From contig NZ_CP151726.1 in assembly GCF_038443385.1 (NCBI RefSeq), positions 2,108,001-2,172,000 on the forward strand: 64,000 nt of DNA, written 5' to 3'. A program made the position numbers and the translations under genes. The stretch comes from Stieleria varia (GTDB lineage Bacteria > Planctomycetota > Planctomycetia > Pirellulales > Pirellulaceae). A model generated the notes under the pieces. The model was not told the DNA's origin and ran no database searches. It worked only from the letters and a program-made list of their open reading frames with translations. Of the stretch, positions 15,524 through 24,117 are shown piece by piece; the stretch's first letter is position 1; each line of letters opens with the position of its first letter.

Positions 15524-18124
15524 TTACTTGGTTGCGTTCGATTGAAAAGCAGGGTCACTCGAGTCGCCGCCGGCGCGGATGTAAGCGATCAAATCGAGGA
15601 TCTCTGCTGAAGTCAACGTGTTGATCAATCCCTCAGGCATCTCCGAAACTGTGGATTGTTTCCTCTGAGCAATTGAATCCACCGCAATCTCCACGGTTTG
15701 TTGCGTGAAGGGTTGCGTCCTCAGGATCACGCTCGCGTCGGTTTCTCCCACGACGCGTCCTGTGAAGAGCTCTCCATCGTCCGTTAAAATCTTGACCGAT
15801 TGATACTGCTCCGGGATGACTTTCGACGGACTAATGATGGCCTCAAGCAGGTAGTCGGGAGTGAATCGGTTTCCAGCCCCCGTCAAATCGGGACCAGTGC
15901 TGGCACCGGTACCACGCATTCGGTGGCAAAGCTGGCACTGAGTGCTCTCGTACGCTTCTCGTCCTCGCTCAAACGATCGTCCCGCAGACACTTGATCCAT
16001 CAACGGACTGAGATCGCTCAGTTGCCAGTTGTGAACGAACGATCGTGGGGCTTGAATCTTACTGATCGACTTTGGCTTCTCACGGCCGCTGATAATGCCG
16101 GCAATCGACTTCTTTTCCTCAGAGGAGAGTGTGCGAATCGCATCCGCGATTGTCTGTTTGAAAAAACCCTGAAAACTTTCTCCTCCTTCGTAGCGATCGT
16201 ACGCCATTCTCAGCCATGTGAAATAGGCTTTTCGTTGCTGGATCGTCCAACCCGAACGAAGCGACCGCAACGCAAACGCGTAAAAGAATTGTTCTTCTTG
16301 TGATCCCGCGTTCGCCATCAGTTCCAAAGCCGGATCAATGACCGCTGGCGATTGCAGTCGCACCAGCAACCGGCACAGTTCACGATTGATCGCCCAACCA
16401 TGCGGCGAAGGAAACTCCGCAGCAAGTCGCATCGCCGTGGCGTCGTCCGTTTCGCCATCGGTGCTCATTCGGCTGAGCACCAGCGAGTAGGCACGCAAGA
16501 GTTCGCCGGTTTGGACCTGTGAAAGATTCGCAAATGAAATCTCGTTGAGCTGTGTGATCAACGCTTGCTTCATCGATGCGTCTCCGCATCGGGCAAGCGC
16601 GACGATGGCTTGTAGCTTGGCCGTCCCGCGAGTCTCATCCATCGCCCGTTGGTGCCACTTGTCCAATGGCTGACGCTCCAGTGCCAAGCGTGCCGCGTAA
16701 CGTATCATTCGATCATCATGATTCAGGTGAACAAAAACCGTCTCGATCGAGTCGGTTGTTCCGTCGCCGGGGATCGATTCCAGTTGTCTGCGTAAGTCTC
16801 GTAAGGTTGCCGAATTGTGATCCGCATCCGACTCAGTCAAACCGACTTCTTCATCGCCGGTGTATCGGACACGATAGATTCCGGACTGCGTGTTCCGTCC
16901 CCCCGTCAGGAAATACATTTCGCCGTCGGAATGGACGATCAAGTCAACGACCGGCAGCGGTTTGCCTTGGATGAACGTTTCAAAGGAGCCTCGGTACGTG
17001 GCACCATCGGGTGAAAGGCTCATCGCATAGATTCTGCCGTACGCCCAATCCGCGGCGAACAACGCGTTTCGATAACGCGATGGAAAACTCGCACCATGAC
17101 CAAATTCGACGCCGGTGGGGGAACCGAAGCCGACATCGACGACCGGCCCGATGCTGTCGGTGTAGTGATCGGGCCACTTCGCCGAACCGTACCGCCAACC
17201 GTACTCTCCACCGGGGACCAGATGACTCACTCGGCAGGGCCGATACCACGCAGCACCTTTATCAAATTCCATGTCGGAATCGAACGTAAAAAGTTCGCCA
17301 TCTGCATTGAACGCCAAGTCGTACGCGTTTCGTAAGCCGCCGGCAACCAAAGTCCACTCTTTGCCATCGAGATCTGTTTTCAGCACCCAGCCGCCTGGTG
17401 CCATGATCCCTGTCGCAATTCCTTGCGCGTCATCGACGCGCGGCAACAGGATGTCCTCGGCATAATTGCGATAGGGAGAGTCTTTTGAAACGTTCTCCGG
17501 TAGGTGCGTGTGATTTCCGCCCATCACATACAGCATGCCATCGGGACCGAGACGGATTCCGTGTGGACCATGACCACTGCTGATCAGCATGTTCTGCAAA
17601 CGCAACTTGACCGAGCGAAAGTTGGTCGACGAGTTCGTCAACTCAAACGATTGAAGCAATTCAACACTGTCGTACTGGTCGTTGTTGTCGGTGTCACGCA
17701 CTCGATACAAACCGGGGCCGTCGGCGATCGGTCCTGAGACGACGACATAAAGCTGATCGCCGACGCACTGCAAGCCTTGAGCATGGCCGATGTCCAGGTC
17801 GATGGGCTCCACGCCAGGAGCGTCGCTGCCCGTCAACTTCACTCGGTAAAGTCCTCCACGTTGATCGCTGCAAATCAATCGCCCTTTCGGATCCTCGGTC
17901 ATGCATACCCACGATCCGAACGAATCCAGCGGCACCGAATACACCAAGTCAACGGCAAACCCATCGGGTACCTGTATATCTGTCGGCTCAGTCGCGTCAG
18001 CGGAAAAGCATTTCCCGTCAACTGCAAGATAAAGCATCCATGCGACGACGACAGCGATTCGCAGAAAGAGAGCTTGGGGACTCAGGTGCATTGTCAGGCG
18101 GGAAAAGCGGTTTTTCATTCGCAA
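15524..18124 (-). CDS. PVC-type haem-binding CxxCH protein with dehydrogenase-like propeller and HEAT-like region
   Basis: 866 residues. A signal peptide or anchor is near residues 15-37. The N-terminal half is a six-bladed propeller of the sorbosone/glucose dehydrogenase type (GPHGIRLGPDGMLYVMGG, GLRNAYDLAFNADGELF, GVEFGHGASFPSRYRNALF). The middle (about 450-670) is helical and HEAT-like. A cytochrome c module has CQLCH at about 730 and a downstream Met in VSEMPEGL. The family is typical of Planctomycetes and Verrucomicrobia and is thought to oxidise sugars or related substrates in the periplasm, passing electrons to haem c. The substrate is unknown. It is convergent with the adaptor gene, with only 8 nt between, and divergent from the FAD reductase. 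Confidence 0.85.
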   Translation of the reverse strand: MRMKNRFSRLTMHLSPQALFLRIAVVVAWMLYLAVDGKCFSADATEPTDIQVPDGFAVDLVYSVPLDSFGSWVCMTEDPKGRLICSDQRGGLYRVKLTGSDAPGVEPIDLDIGHAQGLQCVGDQLYVVVSGPIADGPGLYRVRDTDNNDQYDSVELLQSFELTNSSTNFRSVKLRLQNMLISSGHGPHGIRLGPDGMLYVMGGNHTHLPENVSKDSPYRNYAEDILLPRVDDAQGIATGIMAPGGWVLKTDLDGKEWTLVAGGLRNAYDLAFNADGELFTFDSDMEFDKGAAWYRPCRVSHLVPGGEYGWRYGSAKWPDHYTDSIGPVVDVGFGSPTGVEFGHGASFPSRYRNALFAADWAYGRIYAMSLSPDGATYRGSFETFIQGKPLPVVDLIVHSDGEMYFLTGGRNTQSGIYRVRYTGDEEVGLTESDADHNSATLRDLRRQLESIPGDGTTDSIETVFVHLNHDDRMIRYAARLALERQPLDKWHQRAMDETRGTAKLQAIVALARCGDASMKQALITQLNEISFANLSQVQTGELLRAYSLVLSRMSTDGETDDATAMRLAAEFPSPHGWAINRELCRLLVRLQSPAVIDPALELMANAGSQEEQFFYAFALRSLRSGWTIQQRKAYFTWLRMAYDRYEGGESFQGFFKQTIADAIRTLSSEEKKSIAGIISGREKPKSISKIQAPRSFVHNWQLSDLSPLMDQVSAGRSFERGREAYESTQCQLCHRMRGTGASTGPDLTGAGNRFTPDYLLEAIISPSKVIPEQYQSVKILTDDGELFTGRVVGETDASVILRTQPFTQQTVEIAVDSIAQRKQSTVSEMPEGLINTLTSAEILDLIAYIRAGGDSSDPAFQSNATK

Positions 18125-18175
18125 TCACTCGATGTGGATCGACGTTGTTCCCCCGGAATAAGTATAGTCTCATGA

Positions 18176-19357
18176 ATGTTATCACATCAAAACCTGCCGC
18201 CGACTTGCACGCTCGCAGACGCCCGGTCGCGTCAGTGGGATGTACTGGTCATTGGTTCAGGTCCATCGGGGTCATTATCGGCTCGACAGCTCGCCGCGAG
18301 TGGAGCCTCGGTGTTGTTGGTAGACAAGTCCGAGTTTCCACGACGCAAGGTTTGTGGATGCTATTTGAACGGTTCGGCATTGGCGACGCTCCGGTCCGTC
18401 GGTCTGGGAGAGCTGACCGCATCGTTGAATGCACCGTCGGTCGACCGCGTTCGAATGGGGAGTCAGGGGCGCACCGCCGAGTTGTCGTTGCCGCGAGGCG
18501 CCGCGATTTCGCGTGAAGTGTTGGACAGCGAATTGGTTCGACATGCCATCTCGGCGGGCGCGGAGTTTTTGTCCGGGGCAAGCGTTCGCGTGGGAGCGTT
18601 GGGCGAGCAGGAACGCTTGTTTGAAGTTTCTCATGCCGAGGGAAAGTGTGGTGGTCGTGCGAAGGTGATCATTGTCGCCGATGGGGTCTCCGGACATTCA
18701 CTCCGGGAATGCACGGACATCCAGTTTTCGTTTGCACCACATTCGCTGATCGGTACCGCCGCGATGACAGACACGCTGCCGGATGGTTATCGCAAGGGCA
18801 CGATTCACATGGCGATTGGAAAGTCGGGTTACGTCGGCGCGTTGCAATTGCAAGACGGTCGTTTGGACGTCGCCGGTGCATTTGATCCTGATGAAATCAA
18901 GCGATCCAGCGTAGGTGAAGTCGCGCAAGCGATTTCCGACGGTAGTGGTCTGCCGCAGTTGCGCGGACTGGCGTCGCTGGACTGGCGAGGCACTCCGCCG
19001 CTTTCCCGGACTCCTTCACGCCCGGCCGCTCAGCGACTGTTTTTGGTGGGAGATGCGGCAGGCTACGTGGAGCCATTTACCGGCGAAGGAATGTCTTGGG
19101 CATTGGCGAGTGGTCGATCTGTTGTACCTTGTGTCGCTGAGGCACTTGACGGCAAGGTTGACGAGGCTCAACTGCGTTGGGTCCGAGAGCATCGGCGTTT
19201 GCTACAATCACGCCAGCGTGCTTGTCGATGGCTCACCCGAGGACTTCGTCGCCCGGTCCTGGTTGGGGCGGCCATTTCGCTGTTGTCACGGATGCCATCC
19301 TTGGCGTCTCCCGTTGTGAGTTGGATCAACCGTTCCCCTAGCTTGGAAGCATCGTGA
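18176..19357 (+). CDS. FAD-dependent oxidoreductase, geranylgeranyl reductase family
   Basis: 393 residues from ATG 18176; an ATG at 18172 is out of frame. The dinucleotide fold is clear: WDVLVIGSGPSGSLSARQLA then VLLVDKSEFPRRKVCGC, whose RRKVCGC is typical of the geranylgeranyl-reductase branch. The second FAD motif is LFLVGDAAGYVEPFTGEGMSWAL near 280-302. A C-terminal helical region follows. Such enzymes reduce isoprenoid double bonds or hydroxylate/oxidise polyketide or quinone-like substrates. The stop overlaps the GTG of the next methyltransferase by 4 nt. The three-gene unit suggests tailoring of one lipid or aromatic product. No synthase (such as a type III polyketide synthase) lies nearby, so the substrate is open. 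Confidence 0.82.
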   Translation: MLSHQNLPPTCTLADARSRQWDVLVIGSGPSGSLSARQLAASGASVLLVDKSEFPRRKVCGCYLNGSALATLRSVGLGELTASLNAPSVDRVRMGSQGRTAELSLPRGAAISREVLDSELVRHAISAGAEFLSGASVRVGALGEQERLFEVSHAEGKCGGRAKVIIVADGVSGHSLRECTDIQFSFAPHSLIGTAAMTDTLPDGYRKGTIHMAIGKSGYVGALQLQDGRLDVAGAFDPDEIKRSSVGEVAQAISDGSGLPQLRGLASLDWRGTPPLSRTPSRPAAQRLFLVGDAAGYVEPFTGEGMSWALASGRSVVPCVAEALDGKVDEAQLRWVREHRRLLQSRQRACRWLTRGLRRPVLVGAAISLLSRMPSLASPVVSWINRSPSLEAS

Positions 19358-20097
19358 GTCAACCGGTCGATCTGAACGACAACGCTTGGATGTCAAGTGT
19401 TGATGGAAAACGTGAGTACAATAAAGCTCTCTTTGCGGTGGTCGCTGCAAAGTACGACTTTGTTACCAAAGCACTTTCGTTGGGTCGCGATCAGGCGTGG
19501 AAACGCAAGTTGATTGCAGCGCTGCCGGAACTGCCGACGCCGCGTTGTCTGGATTTGGCCAGTGGCACCGGCGACGTCGCGTTTGCGCTCGCCGATCGAT
19601 ATCCGCAGGGACTGATCATCGGGTTGGACTTGTCCGAGGAAATGTTGGACGTTGCTCGTGTGCGACAAAATCAAGACAACGTTGCTTTTCAACTGGGCGA
19701 TATGGCGGAGACAGGGATCCAGTCAGGCTCCATCGATATCGTCACTGGTAGCTATGCGTTGCGTAACGCGGCTTGTCTTGATGCCGCATTGGATGAGATC
19801 GCGCGAGTGCTACGCCCCGGAGGCTATGCAGCATTCTTGGATTTTTCCAAGCCCAAGAATCGATTCATTCAAGTGATACAGAACGGGGTGTTGACCTTGT
19901 GGGGCAGTTTTTGGGGACTGATGTTGCACCAAAAGCCATCGACGTATGCCTACATCGCCAAATCGCTCCGGCAGTTTCCGGATCGCGGAACGCTGCACGA
20001 AATGATTCGCGAGCGAGGATTTACCGATTTGAAATCCAGTCGGTTTTATTTTGGCACGCTGGAACTGGTTGTATTCCAAGCACCACCGGCACCGTGA
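19354..20097 (+). CDS. UbiE/MenG-like C-methyltransferase, second copy in window
   Basis: 247 residues from GTG 19354 (GTGA overlap with the upstream stop). SAM motif I is CLDLASGTGDVAFAL, followed by GLDLSEEMLDVAR and the family motifs VTGSYALRNAACLDAALDEIARVLRPGGYAAFLDFSKP. These resemble UbiE/MenG, with VTGSYALRN in place of the usual fGLRN-type motif. A second, more conventional menG-like gene is at 36586-37449 beside menaquinone genes. This copy is therefore more likely dedicated to the FAD-reductase pathway than to menaquinone. It is coupled at its 3' end to another methyltransferase. Confidence 0.85.
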   Translation: MSQPVDLNDNAWMSSVDGKREYNKALFAVVAAKYDFVTKALSLGRDQAWKRKLIAALPELPTPRCLDLASGTGDVAFALADRYPQGLIIGLDLSEEMLDVARVRQNQDNVAFQLGDMAETGIQSGSIDIVTGSYALRNAACLDAALDEIARVLRPGGYAAFLDFSKPKNRFIQVIQNGVLTLWGSFWGLMLHQKPSTYAYIAKSLRQFPDRGTLHEMIRERGFTDLKSSRFYFGTLELVVFQAPPAP

Positions 20098-20843
20098 GTT
20101 TGACGAACAAGATGTTCTTTTCTGATTTATCTCAACGGTCGACCGAAACCGAGTTGATGGATTCGCGTGACAGCGATGTCGGACAACTGTTCAATACATT
20201 GGGACTTTTCCCGACGATCAATCGTTGGCTGACGCCGTGCCACAGGTTGATCAATCACTATATTTTGTCCGCCATGAAGTCAGACCGGCATCGGCGATGG
20301 ACATTGCTGGACATCGGTGCCGGGGGCGGCGATCTGGCACGCTGGCTGTCCGATCGTTGCCATCGTCTGGGCATTCATCTCGATGTGACCTGTTTGGATC
20401 ATGACCCGCGGGTCATCGAGTTTGCCAGGCAGAAATGCGATTCGTATGCGAATATCGAGGTCCGTCATGCCAAGGCGCAATCGTTGCACGGCACGGACGA
20501 GCAGTGGGACTTTGTGTTTGCCAATCATTTTCTGCATCACTTGCATGACGAAGAACTTTCGCCTGTATTGAGCAAGATTGCCAGGGTGACGAAGCACCGG
20601 TTTGTGTTGTCGGATATCCATCGAACGGGGCTGACGTACTTGGCATTCTCGTCCTTGCTGCCGCTGCGTTGGACCAGAAGCTTTGTTTACCACGATGGCA
20701 GGACATCGATTCGGCGTGCCTTTACCGTCGCCGAGTGTCATCAAATGCTCGCGGCCGCAGGGATGAATGGATCGGTAAAAGTGCGACGCTACCTCCCCGG
20801 CCATCTCGCAATGATCGGAAATGTTGCAGGGCTTGGCGAGTGA
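20094..20843 (+). CDS. class I SAM-dependent methyltransferase
   Basis: 249 residues from GTG 20094, which overlaps the upstream stop; the frame is open further upstream but only inside the UbiE-like gene. SAM motif I is LLDIGAGGGDLARWL, then CLDHDPRVIEFAR, and FDFVFANHFLHHLHDEEL resembles the post-motif of small-molecule methyltransferases. The C-terminal part (TSIRRAFTVAECHQMLAAAG) fits the substrate-binding side. It is the third gene of a translationally coupled unit with the FAD reductase and UbiE-like gene, probably O- or C-methylating the same product. About 370 nt with repeats follow before the next gene. Confidence 0.8.
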   Translation: MSLTNKMFFSDLSQRSTETELMDSRDSDVGQLFNTLGLFPTINRWLTPCHRLINHYILSAMKSDRHRRWTLLDIGAGGGDLARWLSDRCHRLGIHLDVTCLDHDPRVIEFARQKCDSYANIEVRHAKAQSLHGTDEQWDFVFANHFLHHLHDEELSPVLSKIARVTKHRFVLSDIHRTGLTYLAFSSLLPLRWTRSFVYHDGRTSIRRAFTVAECHQMLAAAGMNGSVKVRRYLPGHLAMIGNVAGLGE

Positions 20844-21214
20844 TTTCGTCGGGGTTCAAATGCCGGAACGCGCTAACCAGGGTTATTCATGAGCCGCGGG
20901 CGCGATCCAGCGCGTCCCGCTTATCATGGCTGTGTTACAAATCGCTTGGTGGTGTCATGCGCCCTGAGCCGCTGGCCGTCAGGCCACGGGTTTTACGCAT
21001 TGCAATGTATGCCCGGTACGTGCAAGACCCGGCCGCTCACGCGTCACGGCTCACGGCGTTTGGTTGCGTCATCCGCTTCGATAGGTTGAGCTGTTTGGGA
21101 TTGAACACCAGTTTCCGCAGAATACCAGCACGACGCGCAAGCGAGTGAATAGAAGCACAAAATGACGATTCACTCGCTTGCGCGTCGTGCTAGTAAAGGC
21201 GTGAGAACCGGACG
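20844..21214. other. gene-free stretch with repeats
   Basis: No convincing coding sequence. It contains a GC-rich segment with inverted GCGGGCGCGATCCAGCGCGTCCCGC near 20896, a segment with CCTGAGCCGCTGG also found near 43852, the 24-bp hairpin at 21127-21191, and the start of a CGCGATAGCG-family repeat (21200-21222) that runs into the 3' end of the next gene. Confidence 0.6.
21127..21191. repeat. 24-bp perfect inverted repeat
   Basis: AGCACGACGCGCAAGCGAGT plus GAAT (21127-21150) pairs perfectly with 21168-21191 across a 17-nt loop. Located between two convergent genes, so it could act as a transcription terminator, although no U-tract follows. Confidence 0.75.
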
Positions 21215-21222
21215 CTATCGCG
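21200..21222 (-). repeat. CGCGATAGCG-family repeat overlapping a gene end
   Basis: The minus-strand sequence CGCGATAGCGTCCGGTTCTC plus ACG matches intergenic copies at 12069, 12915 and (one mismatch) 2087. The TAG inside it is the stop codon of the membrane-protein gene that ends at 21215, so the repeat shapes the last codons of that gene. Confidence 0.75.
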
Positions 21223-22135
21223 TGGCGGCTGATGCTCTTGCCCGCTCCATTCGATAGCCCAATCCACGGAGCGCGAGACAGACGGCCAACATGATCATGC
21301 CCATGAGTTGATGGCTGAGAACGATTCCGAAGAACACTTCTCCGGAATCGTCTCCTGGGTTGCCGAGCACCGCGCATAGCAGTATAAACTCACCCACGGC
21401 CAGCAAGAGACAATAGACGAACCACAAGCCAATTCTTGACTTGATTCTCTCGGTTTTCTCGCCCAGTGAAATCCAGATACAGGGCAATTTCACGAGCAGA
21501 CTGACAATTCCAAAGATCGTGATCGCGATCAATGGCTCTGGATGGCTGAACAGACTGTCGCGCCAGACCCTTATCAGTTCGATCTCTTCGTCGGGCATCA
21601 TGGCGCGGCCGATCCCCATGGATAGCGCCAACAACAACGTTCCGACCATGATGTCCCGAATCGCATAGCCCGCACTCTGCCCCGCACTGTGATCGTCTAC
21701 TGAATCCTGAACGATTTGCCATCGAAAGCACATCGCTGCAATCTTCAACGGCACAAAACTCGTGACGAACCCAAATGTCCAGAGCAATGCCGCCTCGAGC
21801 ATCGCATAGGCATCAGGCGTTCCCTTTTCGATCGTGATGCCCCATGCAAAGCCGCACCAGGAAAGCACAAGCAGCAGCAAGGTCCACGGGAGTCGAATCC
21901 AGAACGTGCCGCGAACCAACGTCCCCCACACACAGATAACGGTCAGTTGTGCGGTCACGACACCCAGTGCGATCATTGCAGGAAATGGTTTCTCGAACCA
22001 GGTCGGCGTCGCGACATCGGCAATGAAGAAGCCAATGCAACAGACGGCAATCAGGAGGATCAACTGTGATTTCCGGCTGACCTCCTTCACGGGCATTGAG
22101 ATCGTTTCGTCATCTGTACTCGCGGGTTCGTTCAC
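21215..22135 (-). CDS. multi-pass membrane protein of unknown function
   Basis: 306 residues. About seven hydrophobic segments are visible, for example LILLIAVCCIGFFIADVA, MIALGVVTAQLTVICVWG, LPWTLLLLVLSWCGFAWG, DIMVGTLLLALSMGIG, LIAITIFGIVSLLVKL, FVYCLLLAVGEFILLCAVLG and LMGMIMLAVCLALRGLG. No transporter or enzyme motif is recognised. The last residues, SAATR, and the stop are encoded by a repeat that is intergenic elsewhere, so the natural C-terminus may have been altered. It heads a run of minus-strand genes of unknown function (21.2-24.1 kb). Confidence 0.65.
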   Translation of the reverse strand: MNEPASTDDETISMPVKEVSRKSQLILLIAVCCIGFFIADVATPTWFEKPFPAMIALGVVTAQLTVICVWGTLVRGTFWIRLPWTLLLLVLSWCGFAWGITIEKGTPDAYAMLEAALLWTFGFVTSFVPLKIAAMCFRWQIVQDSVDDHSAGQSAGYAIRDIMVGTLLLALSMGIGRAMMPDEEIELIRVWRDSLFSHPEPLIAITIFGIVSLLVKLPCIWISLGEKTERIKSRIGLWFVYCLLLAVGEFILLCAVLGNPGDDSGEVFFGIVLSHQLMGMIMLAVCLALRGLGYRMERARASAATR

Positions 22136-22208
22136 GATTGGTTTTTCACAAAGTCAGAAGTGGTGAGTAGGGCTTGCAGGAAGCACTTTGATACAAGGCT
22201 TCCAATCG

Positions 22209-22868
22209 CTAACGGTTTTCCTCGATCGGATTGACGTCATTGAGCCGTTTTCGTCCGGGTGACTTCCACAGCCCATACGCGTTCCAGAGGATCAACCAAA
22301 GCAATGCGAAAGGCGGTATGCAAATGCCAGCAGCATGATGCTGCATCGAGCCTGAAAGTGGCTCGGGCAACGGAATTCCATGGTGACGAGGCGGCGGCAA
22401 CGTTGCATCTCGCGCGGAAATCAGTAACTGCATGAGCGTCGCAACACGCTCTTTGTCTCGAGGATTGGTGTCGGAAAAACCGATCAATTCTGAAAGAGAC
22501 GTTTCATTGAGATGGGAAACTCTCTCTCCATCGTCAAACGCCATTCGCTCAAGATCGATACTTGCTCGTCCCTTTTGGTCCGGAGCATGAAACATCTCCC
22601 ATTGCAGCTCCACTGACTTGTAGGCTGGGCAAGAGTGACCCCATAGAAGGAACTGCGGCCCGACGTTGCCTTCGATGTCAAGCGAGCCCAACGTGTCATT
22701 TTCCTCTTTTGGCCATACTTGAAACGAAGCACTGAAATAGTAGGAAAAATAGCCGGTTCCAATGCCAGCGCCCACAGTGGTCATCGGAGTCAAAAGAAAT
22801 CCAATCAAGAAAAAGCCGATGACCAGCATCAGGAACCATTTTCCAAATTGTATGAACGAATGCATCAT
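22209..22868 (-). CDS. membrane protein of unknown function
   Basis: 219 residues. An N-terminal hydrophobic segment (WFLMLVIGFFLIGFLL) and a C-terminal one (GICIPPFALLWLILWNAYGLW) flank a soluble region with beta character. The mid-protein stretch DQKGRASIDLERM resembles nothing known to me. The ATG overlaps the TGA of a small upstream frame at 22865-23083. Similar lineage-restricted membrane proteins are common in planctomycetes. No function is proposed. Confidence 0.6.
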   Translation of the reverse strand: MMHSFIQFGKWFLMLVIGFFLIGFLLTPMTTVGAGIGTGYFSYYFSASFQVWPKEENDTLGSLDIEGNVGPQFLLWGHSCPAYKSVELQWEMFHAPDQKGRASIDLERMAFDDGERVSHLNETSLSELIGFSDTNPRDKERVATLMQLLISARDATLPPPRHHGIPLPEPLSGSMQHHAAGICIPPFALLWLILWNAYGLWKSPGRKRLNDVNPIEENR

Positions 22869-23083
22869 TTGTTGGCCTCACGACAATGGACCATCGACTT
22901 CAAGTTGTTGTCTAGTGGGTCAGAATGCTGATCATGAGTGCGGAACCCTGTCTCTGTCGATTTGTGGCCTCGACGCGCCAGCGACTGGACTTGGTGTGTT
23001 GCCAAGTGCTTCGCGGCCCTTTGCTGACGAGGCGTATTTTTCAGTTCTTTGAAGAATGCAGGCGAATCCAAACGCTCCGGCAT
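22865..23083 (-). CDS. possible small basic protein
   Basis: 72 residues, low hydrophobicity, many Arg, His and Lys. Its ATG follows directly on the TAG of the upstream gene, and its TGA overlaps the next ATG, an arrangement compatible with translational coupling. The composition (HLATHQVQSLARRGHKSTET) does not resemble a folded domain, so it may be a chance frame between two real genes. Confidence 0.25.
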   Translation of the reverse strand: MPERLDSPAFFKELKNTPRQQRAAKHLATHQVQSLARRGHKSTETGFRTHDQHSDPLDNNLKSMVHCREANK

Positions 23084-23575
23084 CTATGGTGATTCCTCTT
23101 CCGAGTGCACACGTTTCACTGCGGGCGGCAGGAAATCGATTTTGGTTGGTGTGAGTTTCCCCGTCAATAAAACTGGGATTCGGTGAAATATCGTCTTGGG
23201 TCCGGGAAAAGACCCTCCGCCGGCATGTATCCCTTTTTTCGCCAACATCTCTTCCGGCGCAAACTGCCCACGGAATTGAACGATCCAGTACCATCGTTGA
23301 TCATCTTCTCTCACCAACGCGCACCCGGACACTTCCCATTTGAACAACGCACTGAATCCCGTAAATTCCTGATTGTCGTGATACTCGCGAGCAATCTTTA
23401 TCGCTCTGGCAGCACCCACTGGGATGTCGGTGAACTCAGGATCCCATTTGGGCGTTGCTTGTAGAATCGACGGGTTGATGACGAAAACGTCATCCGTACC
23501 GCTGACTTCAAATTCCTGTGCCACCGCATTTCCGTAGAGCAAAGCAATGGTGCAAAAGGCAGCTAAGTATCGCAT
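23084..23575 (-). CDS. small secreted protein of unknown function
   Basis: 163 residues. A signal peptide MRYLAAFCTIALLYGNAVAQ is clear. The mature part contains AARAIKIAREYH and WEVSGCALVREDDQRWYWIVQFRG, a pattern like small PepSY-type or inhibitor-like domains, but I cannot assign a family. It ends acidic (VHSEEESP). It lies between two membrane-protein genes on the same strand; a GAGAAAT precedes the start. Confidence 0.6.
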   Translation of the reverse strand: MRYLAAFCTIALLYGNAVAQEFEVSGTDDVFVINPSILQATPKWDPEFTDIPVGAARAIKIAREYHDNQEFTGFSALFKWEVSGCALVREDDQRWYWIVQFRGQFAPEEMLAKKGIHAGGGSFPGPKTIFHRIPVLLTGKLTPTKIDFLPPAVKRVHSEEESP

Positions 23576-23667
23576 TTCGATTTCTCCGTTCGATGGGAAG
23601 TTTCTTGGTCAGAGTGACGGACGTTTCGGGACTTGTAGTTGCTGGAATCCCATTTTCTGCGGATGAG

Positions 23668-24117
23668 CTATCCAAGAATCCAGAGGGCAAAACCAAGTCC
23701 AAGACAGATGGCAGTCATACCGCCTGCAAAGAATGCAAGATCCATCCACGTCCTGTGACGAATCTCAGGTGCAACGCCCACGAGCGAATTGCAGGAATCA
23801 CATTCGCCCCGTCTCGAAAATCTCCTGAGGGCTGAAAGCGTTGAGATCAAAAGAGCTCCACAGTTGGGGCAACGCAATCGCGGATCCTTAGACGATCGAA
23901 CTTCTGCAACGAATTGCGGAATTAGAAACGCAGGAAAAAACAATAGCAAAGAGATCAACGCAAGAGCGGACTGAAGCGTCAAATCAACGACTTGATTTCT
24001 GACAGCCAGCGGAATCGCGATTGCAAGAATTGACACTGCCGTTCCAGCGACGAAGCCGACATACTTGCGACGAAAAAAATCATGCAACGCTAGCCTGCGA
24101 TCGGAGGGTGTGTACAT
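23668..24117 (-). CDS. membrane protein with zinc-ribbon-like CxxC pairs
   Basis: 149 residues. Two hydrophobic segments near the N-terminus (YVGFVAGTAVSILAIAIPLAV and LQSALALISLLLFFPAFLIP), then a small cytoplasmic loop with two CxxC pairs, CPNC and CDSC, separated by 18 residues, suggesting a zinc ribbon. A third hydrophobic segment is C-terminal (LAFFAGGMTAICLGLGFALWIL). The role is unknown; such proteins may sense or scaffold. It is in line with the preceding unknown genes, 92 nt upstream of the next. Confidence 0.6.
   Translation of the reverse strand: MYTPSDRRLALHDFFRRKYVGFVAGTAVSILAIAIPLAVRNQVVDLTLQSALALISLLLFFPAFLIPQFVAEVRSSKDPRLRCPNCGALLISTLSALRRFSRRGECDSCNSLVGVAPEIRHRTWMDLAFFAGGMTAICLGLGFALWILG

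Noticed and set aside
20880..21110. Possible tRNA-like fold
   Set aside because: The GC-rich inverted pieces do not give a cloverleaf with a conserved TpsiC loop; no tRNA gene could be supported here or elsewhere in the window.
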